A stretch of DNA of 64,000 bases. Origin: Candidatus Methanomethylophilaceae archaeon. Lineage in GTDB: Archaea; Thermoplasmatota; Thermoplasmata; Methanomassiliicoccales; Methanomethylophilaceae. The DNA is taken from the NCBI GenBank assembly GCA_944320495.1, contig CALUHR010000001.1:1-64000 (forward strand), in the 5' to 3' direction. The position numbers and the translations under genes were made by a program. The notes under the pieces are model-generated. The model had not been told where the DNA came from and ran no database searches. It saw nothing but the letters and a program-made list of their open reading frames with translations. This document shows, one piece after another, positions 57,714-64,000 of the stretch. The stretch's first letter is position 1; each line of letters opens with the position of its first letter.

Positions 57714-58187
57714 ATGGAAGTCGGCGACAGGTTCCCGGAGTTCAGGCTCAGGGACGAGAACGGCGAGGAGCTGGACAGCTCGTCGCTGGAGGGCATAAGG
57801 TACGTGATCTACTTCTATCCGAAGGACAACACGCCCGGATGCACCAAGGAGGCCGAGGAGTTCAGCGCCAGCATCGGGCAGTTCCTGATGCGCAACATCC
57901 CTGTGATAGGTGTGAGCAAGGACTCCGTCGAATCCCATCGGAAGTTCATCGACAAGCACCAGCTCAGGGTGAAGCTCCTCAGCGATCCCGACCACGAGCT
58001 GATGGAGAAGGTCGGCGCCTGGGGCACCAAGGTCTCCTACGGCAAGGAGACCGTCGGCACCATCAGGTCGACCTTCCTGGTCGGCAGGGACGGGACCGTC
58101 GAGGCCGTCTGGCGCAACGTCAAGGTCAACGGGCATGTGGACAAGGTCCTCGCATGCGCCGTGTCCTGTTCGAAATCGAAGAGCTGA
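57714..58187 (+). CDS. bcp: peroxiredoxin, Bcp/PrxQ type
   Basis: A 157-residue thiol peroxidase. YPKDNTPGCTKEAEEF near residue 38 holds the peroxidatic Cys; the resolving Cys of PrxQ (five residues later) is absent, so it may be a 1-Cys form. FLVGRDGTVEAVWRNVKVNG is the family C-terminal part. It starts 11 bases after pheT and ends with TGA at 58185-58187. The convergent etfA ends in CGA at 58176-58178, so the two overlap by 12 bases. Confidence 0.92.
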   Translation: MEVGDRFPEFRLRDENGEELDSSSLEGIRYVIYFYPKDNTPGCTKEAEEFSASIGQFLMRNIPVIGVSKDSVESHRKFIDKHQLRVKLLSDPDHELMEKVGAWGTKVSYGKETVGTIRSTFLVGRDGTVEAVWRNVKVNGHVDKVLACAVSCSKSKS

Positions 58188-59237
58188 ATCCAGGCTCCTC
58201 AGGACCTCTCCGGCATCCGCCAGGAGGCTGAGGTCCGCGAAACCGTGTATGGGGGCGTCGGGATCGCTGTTGACGGCGATGATCCTGCGCGCCCCCGTCA
58301 TGCCAACCCTGTGCTGTACGGCGCCGGATATCCCGAACGCGATGTAGAGGTCGGGGGACACGATCCTCCCGGACATGCCGACCTGACGGGAGCGGGGCAT
58401 CCATCCCCTCTCGACCAGGGCGCGGGAGCAGCACACGGCCCCTCCCATCTTCTTCGCCACGGATTCCGCCACATCGATCAGGCCCCTGTCGCGTATGCCG
58501 TCGCCGAGCGCGATGAGCACACGGGCGTCCTCGATCCCGTGATCGGCATCGATCCGCTCGTCCGATACGATGTCCTTCACGGAATCGCCCGGGTACTGCC
58601 AGTAGATCGCCGTGCCCTTCCTGTCCTCCCTCTCCGGCATCCCGAAGGCGCCCGGACGGACCGTGGCGACCTGCGGATACCCCACATACCTGATGTCGGC
58701 CATCAGGGAGCCTCCGAAGGCGGGTCTCGTCGCGACAAGGTCGCGTCCGTCGGCACCGAGGCCGGTGCAGTCCGCGGTGATCCCCGAGCCGATGGATGCG
58801 GCCACACGAGGCGCCAGCTCCCTTCCGAAGGGGGTGGCCGAGAACAGGACGATCGCAGGTTCGATCCTCGCGATGACGGCGGAGATGCATTCCGCATACG
58901 CCTCGGGCATGTAGGTCTCGAGTCTGGCGTCCCTGACGTGGTAGATCGTGTCCACGCCGTATCCGAACGCATCGGGATACATTCCCTTGACCTCCGGTCC
59001 GCCGAACACCACTCCGAAGACGCGGCCGACACCGAGCGAGCGGGCCGCGCCGATGAGCTCCGCGGAGTGGTCCGCGAGCCTGACGCCCTCCCCGGAGCCC
59101 GTAGTCTCCAGATGGACCAGGATGCCGTCAGCCACGGACTGGTTGATGTCGTAGCGCTTGAGCATGCCGGGCGGGAGCCTGTCGGGGTCGTCCCCTCCGC
59201 CGCACGTGGAGCATGAGCCCCCTTCGCATCCGCTCAT
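58176..59237 (-). CDS. etfA: electron transfer flavoprotein alpha subunit with N-terminal Cys motif, ending in CGA
   Basis: A 353-residue protein. The C-terminal FAD domain is clear: WMPRSRQVGMSGRIVSPDLY near 248 and GISGAVQHRVGMTGARRIIAVN near 275 are EtfA signatures, then DPDAPIHGFADLSLLADAGEV. The N-terminus carries CEGGSCSTCGGG (Cys 4, 9, 12), an Fe-S-like motif not in ordinary EtfA. The first in-frame YGA is CGA at 58176-58178 after SLDSAL; the standard code would extend it antisense through all of bcp to 57672. ATGA overlap with etfB. Confidence 0.85.
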
Positions 59238-60007
59238 CTGGATCCAGCCTCCCTGATGATTATGTCGGCGGCCTTGGACGGATCGGTGATCTCGACCATC
59301 ATGTTCCTCCTGGCGGACTGCACGGTCCTGGTGGATGCTATCCTGGTGAGCGATCCCTTCAGTCCGACCGAGTACAGGCCGAGGCCGACGTCTATGCGAT
59401 TGAGTATGTGCGGCTCGTGCCCCCTCGCCCTCAGGTACCCATCGGCGTTGGGGATGGAACCGTTGGGGTCCACGTTGCCGAACGCAACCACGGACCCCTT
59501 CGGGACCCTGGCGGTCCTCGTGAAGGTGCCGTAGTCCTGAACCGCGACGAAGCCATCGCCTTCCCTTGACAGCTCGGTCACGTATGCGAACTGCTGAACG
59601 TCCATGAGCGCTGCGAACTCGAAGGGCACCTGGCCCGTCTCGCCGTCGATGGCGCGCCCTCCGAAGACGTAGAGGCAGGCGTCGCAGGCGTATCTGCCGG
59701 CGTATGCGGCGAGCGTCCTGGAAGTTGCCCACGTGTCGGCACCGGCGAAGTCCCTGTCCGATATGAGGAAGGAGTCGTCCGCTCCGAGTTCGATGCAGCG
59801 TCTGAGCGCATCTGCGGCCTGCATGGGCCCCATCGTGACCGCGACGACCTCGTCGTCATCACCCCTGATGCGGAGGGTCCTGAGGAGCGCAAGCTCGGAA
59901 TAGGGGTCTAGTATGCTCGGGACGCCCGCTCTGACGAGCGAGCCGTCTTCGTCCACGGTGACGGACATCGTGTCGGGGACCTGCTTCACGAAGACGACGA
60001 ACCTCAT
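59234..60007 (-). CDS. etfB: electron transfer flavoprotein beta subunit
   Basis: A 257-residue EtfB. MRFVVFVKQVPDTMSVTVDE at the start, DPYSELALLRTLRIRGDDDE near 33, VTMGPMQAADALRRCIELGADD near 55-77 in parts, and the ALxDG-like QVPFEFAALMDVQQ near 130 are the family pattern. Holds AMP or FAD as the partner of EtfA. Overlaps glcD upstream and etfA downstream by ATGA, so the three are co-translated. Ends with TGA. Confidence 0.92.
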   Translation of the reverse strand: MRFVVFVKQVPDTMSVTVDEDGSLVRAGVPSILDPYSELALLRTLRIRGDDDEVVAVTMGPMQAADALRRCIELGADDSFLISDRDFAGADTWATSRTLAAYAGRYACDACLYVFGGRAIDGETGQVPFEFAALMDVQQFAYVTELSREGDGFVAVQDYGTFTRTARVPKGSVVAFGNVDPNGSIPNADGYLRARGHEPHILNRIDVGLGLYSVGLKGSLTRIASTRTVQSARRNMMVEITDPSKAADIIIREAGSR

Positions 60008-61557
60008 CTCCTCTCCTCCAGGATGTTACCGGGGCACAGGATGCCCTTGGGATCGATCACGCTCTTGACGCATCTTAGCTCCTCGATCCCCTCGTCGCCG
60101 TACATCATGCGCATGTACTCGCGCTTGATCTTGCCTATCCCATGCTCCGCGCTGGGGGACCCGCCGAGCTCGACCGCCTTCCTCGCGAACTCCGCGTAAA
60201 CGGCCTTGGCCTTCTCGAAGTCGTCCATCGACTTCAGTATGATCTCCACGTGCGGGTGGTTGTTCCCCAGGTGTCCGAATACGACGTATTCGAGGCCGGC
60301 CTCCTCGAGTTTCTTCCTGTAGAACGACATCATCTCGTCGGCGCGGTCGTCGGGCACCGCCATGTCCGTCCCCATCTTGTGGATGCCCGGCATGGTCCCT
60401 TTAAGCGAGGCGACGTACTCGAAGATGGACCTCGGTATGGCATGGCGCATGTCCCTCATGCGCCCCTGGTCCTCGCGACCCCTGCCGCACCAGATCATGG
60501 ATGCGTCGCCACCGTGTGCCTCCGCCATGCGGCAGACGGCCTCGATGCGGGAGTCCTCAGTACCGTCGGCGGCCACGTCGAGGAAGACGGCCGCCCCGGC
60601 ACAATCGGGCAGGTCCGGGATCCTTATCGCCGCCGGGTCGTCGGTCCTCACGCGGCGGATCAGGTCGAGTGACCCGCCGTCCATGTACTCCAGGAACTCG
60701 GGACCGATCCCATCATCGGCGCGGATGTCGCGTATCATGCCGAGAGCATCCGCATCAGAAGGCAGGAACGCTATGAGCGAAACTGTCGGGTGCCACGGCG
60801 CCAGATAGACATCGGCCTCTGCGATGATTCCGAAGATCCCCTCGGACCCCACGAACAGGTCCACGAGGTCCATGTCCTTTCCGAACCTCGGGCCCATCGC
60901 GCTCTTGACGTTGTCGTTGTAGGTGTATCTGGGCACATCGAAGGAGTAGAGCTCCCTGCCGGCGGGGAATGTCATGCGCCATCCGTCGGCGCATATGTCC
61001 CCGCGGGTGATGTCCAGCCCCTGTCCGTCCGGCAGGACCATGTAGAGCCTTCTCACCCAGTCCCTCGTGGGGCCGTACTTGAACGTCCTCGGTCCCGAGG
61101 AGTTGCAGGCTATGTTCCCTCCGATGGAGCCGTCCAGCTCCGTCGGGTCTATGGGATAGAGCCACGGGACCAGCTCCGATCTGAGCGATTCGATGGCCCC
61201 GGGCGTGATGTCCGCAAGGTCATCGAAGTCCCTGCGCTCCAGCAGGGAGTTCATCTCGCGGACGGTGGTGCATGGGAGCACCCTGACGAAGTACCCCCTC
61301 TCGTCCCTGCCGATGCCGATGACGCCGGTCATGCGCTCGAGCGAGAGCACGTAGCCGTCGGTGGGCACGCATCCTCCGCACACCCCTGTGCGCATGGCGC
61401 TGACGGTCATGCGGTTGCCCTTGGAGTGGTTGATCCTCATGGCCTCCCTGAGCTCGGCCTCGTCGTTCGGAAGGACGACGTAGTCGGCGCGGCCGGTCAT
61501 CTTCGATTCATCCGTGAGGTACTTGGACCCCTGGCGGATCTGCCTCCTGTCGAACAT
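60004..61557 (-). CDS. glcD: FAD-linked oxidase (GlcD/D-lactate dehydrogenase family)
   Basis: A 517-residue flavoprotein. VLSLERMTGVIGI near residue 70, GSIGGNIACNSSGPRTFKYG near 143 (FAD-binding type 4) and GSEGIFGIIAEAD near 233 are family marks; the C-terminal cap has GHLGNNHPHVEII near 430 and PSAEHGIGKIKREYMRMMYG near 470. It oxidises a 2-hydroxy acid (lactate or similar). Together with EtfBA immediately downstream it resembles the Ldh-Etf modules that couple lactate oxidation to NAD by flavin-based electron confurcation. Ends with TGA. Confidence 0.88.
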   Translation of the reverse strand: MFDRRQIRQGSKYLTDESKMTGRADYVVLPNDEAELREAMRINHSKGNRMTVSAMRTGVCGGCVPTDGYVLSLERMTGVIGIGRDERGYFVRVLPCTTVREMNSLLERRDFDDLADITPGAIESLRSELVPWLYPIDPTELDGSIGGNIACNSSGPRTFKYGPTRDWVRRLYMVLPDGQGLDITRGDICADGWRMTFPAGRELYSFDVPRYTYNDNVKSAMGPRFGKDMDLVDLFVGSEGIFGIIAEADVYLAPWHPTVSLIAFLPSDADALGMIRDIRADDGIGPEFLEYMDGGSLDLIRRVRTDDPAAIRIPDLPDCAGAAVFLDVAADGTEDSRIEAVCRMAEAHGGDASMIWCGRGREDQGRMRDMRHAIPRSIFEYVASLKGTMPGIHKMGTDMAVPDDRADEMMSFYRKKLEEAGLEYVVFGHLGNNHPHVEIILKSMDDFEKAKAVYAEFARKAVELGGSPSAEHGIGKIKREYMRMMYGDEGIEELRCVKSVIDPKGILCPGNILEERR

Positions 61558-61558
61558 C

Positions 61559-62506
61559 TCATCCCTCCCAGATGCGGGGTATCATCGCCGCGGTGATGGC
61601 CTGCTCCGTAAGCCCGAGACGGTCCAGAAGCCCGTGGCTGAGCATTCCGACCGCGCCCTGGCGCTTGCCTATCCCCTCGCCGCCGTAGAGCTCCCTGACG
61701 GCGTCGCCGACGGTCCTTCCGGATCTGACCAGGGACGCTATGTCGTCCGGGTAGCGGAACCCGGAACCCTGGCCGTAGGTTATCCTCCCGTCCGAGCTGA
61801 CGACGGCGCAGTGCTGAATGTCGTACAGGCCATCCGGGAACTCGAAGACGCCCGCCTCTATCCCGACGGCCATCCCGTGGTTGCCGAGGGCGTTCCTCGC
61901 ACGGTTCTCCGCCCCGAGGCGCGTCTCCCCCTCGAAGGGCTGCTGCGGCACGCCGCCCTGGACGTCAACAGCGGTGATCCGCACATCGCCGTATATGCGC
62001 TCCATGACGTTGCGGACGGCCTCCACCTTCACGGGGTTGAGAGACCCGACGGCGATGTCTGGGACATCCCTCCTGCCGGTGCGGCCGTATTCGCCGCGGA
62101 GGATGGCGGAAGCGCTGATCTTGGACCCGTCGTCGGCGTCCACAAGGGGGACAACGGACAGCTCCAGCGGACGCACCCCTCTGGAGGCGCGCTCCTCGTT
62201 GAGCATCCTGCCGTTCCCGAGGGTCTCATCGGAGACCACTAGGACGTCTGCGGAGTCCATAATCTCCCTCGGGCCGTACATGTCGTCGATGACGAACAGC
62301 TCGTATCCGCCCAGCTGGTCGAGGAACGCTTTTAGCTCGCGCTCACGGACCTCAAGCGGCACGTACACGGGCCTCCCTGATGCGGCCATGCGGTCCGACG
62401 TTATCCCCACGAGGACCCTGTCACCGACCTCGAAGGCCCTCCTCAGGAGGGCGGCGTGGCCGTCATGCAGGACGTCGAAGGTCCCTGCGACAGCGGAAGT
62501 CCTCAT
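61559..62506 (-). CDS. coaD: pantetheine-phosphate adenylyltransferase fused to DUF84 (YjjX-like) NTPase
   Basis: A 315-residue fusion. Residues 1-150 are archaeal CoaD: GTFDVLHDGHAALLRRAF with the HxGH-type motif and VSDETLGNGRMLNEERASRG. Residues about 150-315 are a DUF84 inosine/xanthosine triphosphatase (VGSLNPVKVEAVRNVMERI and QPFEGETRLGAENRARNAL). The first half makes dephospho-CoA, the second removes aberrant purine triphosphates. No CGA or other YGA lies at the junction, so unlike the other cases here this is a true fusion. It overlaps the zinc-ribbon gene (ATGA). Ends with TGA. Confidence 0.88.
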   Translation of the reverse strand: MRTSAVAGTFDVLHDGHAALLRRAFEVGDRVLVGITSDRMAASGRPVYVPLEVRERELKAFLDQLGGYELFVIDDMYGPREIMDSADVLVVSDETLGNGRMLNEERASRGVRPLELSVVPLVDADDGSKISASAILRGEYGRTGRRDVPDIAVGSLNPVKVEAVRNVMERIYGDVRITAVDVQGGVPQQPFEGETRLGAENRARNALGNHGMAVGIEAGVFEFPDGLYDIQHCAVVSSDGRITYGQGSGFRYPDDIASLVRSGRTVGDAVRELYGGEGIGKRQGAVGMLSHGLLDRLGLTEQAITAAMIPRIWEG

Positions 62507-62706
62507 ATCGTGATCACTACGCAGACAACGACGACGGCCACGAGCGCGACCCAGATCAGCATGAGCTTCCTGAGCTTCCCCTTGACCTCGCCCCTGGCCG
62601 TTTCCTCGCACTCGGGGGAGCAGAAGTTCCCCTTGCCGACGAACGCCTTCCCGCACTTCTCGCAGTGGCGGTGCTGCGGTATCCTCTCTACTGTTGGCTC
62701 TGTCAT
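62503..62706 (-). CDS. small zinc-ribbon membrane protein (DUF2116-like)
   Basis: A 67-residue protein. HCEKCGKAFVGKGNFCSPEC is a zinc ribbon; residues about 48-66 are a single membrane helix ending VVITI. This is the DUF2116 pattern of small archaeal membrane proteins of unknown role. It overlaps trmY upstream and coaD downstream by ATGA. Confidence 0.75.
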   Translation of the reverse strand: MTEPTVERIPQHRHCEKCGKAFVGKGNFCSPECEETARGEVKGKLRKLMLIWVALVAVVVVCVVITI

Positions 62707-63299
62707 GATGATGCCTCTCTGCGGTCCATCTCGTTGTGCACGACCACTATGCAGTGGTTGGCGTGCAGGCTCTTGGGACCCAGGTTGATCCTGTCAGGAT
62801 CGTGTGATTCGAAAATGCGCTCCTCTTCCTCGGTGGGGTCCCTGTCGTCGCCCATGACGAACACTGGGTTCTCGGGGAACTCGTATCCCCTGCAGTCGGT
62901 CCCGTCCTCCCTGAGGTAGATTAGCTTGCTGTCGCGGGTCAGCTCTTCGAGGACCTGCTCCAGGGACCTGCGCACGACGCTGACGCCGGGCGAGGCCAGG
63001 ACCTCGCGGTCCTCGAGAGGCTTCATGAGGGCGTTGCGGATCAGCGATGCGGTGCTCCTCTCGTCCGGGTTGAGGTATCTGACGGTCTCCCCTCTGAATA
63101 TGACCGTCTTGGGGGCATCGTCGCCCCCTTCCAGGACCAGGTAGACCTCCACATCCCTGCGGATGCCGTGACTCAGGAACAGGGATGCGTTGACGCATCT
63201 CACCAGGATGTCGAGCCTACCGGCCCCTCCCGCTATGTCGTCCAGCTTGAAGTCCCCGGTTGTGGAGGCACGATGGCCGATGACGACGAATCTCTTCAT
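62703..63299 (-). CDS. trmY: tRNA pseudouridine-54 N1-methyltransferase
   Basis: A 198-residue SPOUT methyltransferase. MKRFVVIGHRASTTGDFKLD at the start, GGAGRLDILVRCVNASLFLS near 25-44, VFVMGDDRDPTEEEE near 147 (the knot loop that binds SAM) and SLHANHCIVVVHNEMDRR at the end match archaeal TrmY (DUF358). It methylates pseudouridine 54 of the T-arm. Between SRP54 and the zinc-ribbon gene. Ends with TGA. Confidence 0.93.
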   Translation of the reverse strand: MKRFVVIGHRASTTGDFKLDDIAGGAGRLDILVRCVNASLFLSHGIRRDVEVYLVLEGGDDAPKTVIFRGETVRYLNPDERSTASLIRNALMKPLEDREVLASPGVSVVRRSLEQVLEELTRDSKLIYLREDGTDCRGYEFPENPVFVMGDDRDPTEEEERIFESHDPDRINLGPKSLHANHCIVVVHNEMDRREASS

Positions 63300-63303
63300 C
63301 GGA

Positions 63304-64000
63304 TCACTGGAGGTCCTTGATGCTGTCGAGATCGATTCCGCCCATCTGCTTCATCATCATCTTGCGCATCTTGCGGTCCTTGCCGAACCTCTCCATCGTG
63401 TTCTTGGTGGTGTTGTATTGCTTGAGAAGCTCGCGCACGTCGTGGACGGAGACGCCTGCGCCGGCGGCGATCCTCTCCACGCGCTTCGATTTGATGATCT
63501 CGGGGTTCTCCTTTTCCTGGGGGGTCATGGAGTCCATGATCACGCGGAAGACCTCGAGCTTCTTCTGGGAGGCCTCGTAGTCGATCTTGTCCTCGTATCC
63601 GCTCATCCCTGGGAGCATGCTCATGAGCTTCTGGAGGGTCCCCATCTTGCCGACGGCCTTCATCTGATAGTACATGTCGTTCAGATTGAACTTGCCCTTG
63701 GCGAGGCTCTTGGAGATCTGCTCGATCATCTCGTCGTCGCCCATCTCCTCGGTGGCGGTAGCGATGAGCGTGCCTATGTCGCCCATGCCGAGCAGGCGGC
63801 CGATGAACTTCTTGGCGTCGAAGGGCTCGAGGTCGCGTATGTGTTCCCCCACTCCGAGGAACACGATCCTCGCCTTGGTCTTGGACATGGCGGAGATGGC
63901 GCCACCTCCCTTGGCGGTTCCGTCCATCTTCGTCAGGATGACCCCCGTGACGCCGACGGCGTTGTGGAAGGCCTCAGCCTGGGGTCCGGCCTGCTGACCC
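63304..64000 (-). CDS. srp54: signal recognition particle 54 kDa protein (C-terminal part)
   Basis: Only the C-terminal 231 residues are in the window; the gene starts beyond 64000. TGVILTKMDGTAKGGGAIS is G4 and the end of the GTPase domain; FLGVGEHIRDLEPFDAKKFIG closes it. The M domain follows, with MKAVGKMGTLQKLMSMLPGM and the RNA-binding SKRVERIAAGAGVSVHDVRELL. SRP54 binds signal peptides and 7S RNA. Ends DSIKDLQ with TGA, three bases before the trmY ATG. Confidence 0.95.
   Translation of the reverse strand, partial: GQQAGPQAEAFHNAVGVTGVILTKMDGTAKGGGAISAMSKTKARIVFLGVGEHIRDLEPFDAKKFIGRLLGMGDIGTLIATATEEMGDDEMIEQISKSLAKGKFNLNDMYYQMKAVGKMGTLQKLMSMLPGMSGYEDKIDYEASQKKLEVFRVIMDSMTPQEKENPEIIKSKRVERIAAGAGVSVHDVRELLKQYNTTKNTMERFGKDRKMRKMMMKQMGGIDLDSIKDLQ

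Noticed and set aside
61559..62506. CoaD and DUF84 as two genes joined by a hidden CGA stop
   Set aside because: No CGA or other stop lies at the junction; the linker is short and both domains stay in frame, so this is a real fusion.

Overview
The window is GC-rich archaeal DNA (about 60% G+C by eye). Archaeal marks are aPelota, an archaeal KH-type beta-CASP nuclease (aCPSF1), a proteasome beta subunit, TrmY, archaeal HMG-CoA reductase, archaeal CoaD fused to DUF84, 2,3-bisphosphoglycerate-independent phosphoglycerate mutase of the ApgM type, and TATA-like promoters close to start codons. A SelB-like factor, paired PaaK/ACT genes and class II ribonucleotide reductase suggest a euryarchaeal or Thermoplasmatota lineage, perhaps Methanomassiliicoccales-like. 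The lineage is an inference; no methanogenesis gene lies in the window.

The main observation is about the genetic code. Every complete gene I could delimit ends in TGA or CGA, and none ends in TAA or TAG. Eighteen genes have no standard stop at their natural end but have an in-frame CGA there. Read with the standard code, these genes run hundreds of bases into antisense neighbours or fuse to unrelated downstream genes (pelota to an isopropylmalate/homocitrate-synthase-like protein; a methyltransferase to a zinc-ribbon membrane protein; two flavoproteins to each other). If CGA ends translation, all these conflicts resolve into tidy abutting or slightly overlapping genes. An eye scan of about 6,600 codons in 15 genes found no internal CGA Arg codon. 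I therefore set 3' ends at CGA where it is the first YGA triplet in frame.

Layout. 1-1.8 kb: a MNT/HepT toxin-antitoxin pair and a rolling-circle Rep with a small partner gene (mobile-element debris). 1.9-7.9 kb: cardiolipin synthase, ClC channel, and an exported protein plus ABC exporter operon. 7.9-10.3 kb: a redox group (ferredoxin, double rubredoxin protein, two flavoproteins). 10.5-16.7 kb: CorC/CNNM, MATE, TerB, an unknown gene, glutamate dehydrogenase, then an AT-rich gap. 16.7-23.5 kb: carBA, pelota, and a DRE-TIM synthase homologue that lacks the usual metal ligands. 23.6-28.1 kb: a winged-helix regulator, then PaaK, SelB-like factor, ACT protein and PaaK. 28.2-34.6 kb: methyltransferase, zinc ribbon, YkgJ, hydrolase, ApgM, two pilin-like proteins, U32 peptidase. 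34.8-39.7 kb: a Tad/type IV pilus-like ATPase and membrane-platform operon. 39.9-47.7 kb: NrdJ, PncB, alcohol dehydrogenase, proteasome beta, aCPSF1. 47.7-54.8 kb: a giant surface protein, rubrerythrin, TPR protein, N-acetyltransferase and membrane proteins. 54.8-58.2 kb: HMG-CoA reductase, PheT, Bcp. 58.2-64 kb (minus strand): SRP54, TrmY, zinc ribbon, CoaD-DUF84, then a GlcD-EtfB-EtfA electron-transfer module.
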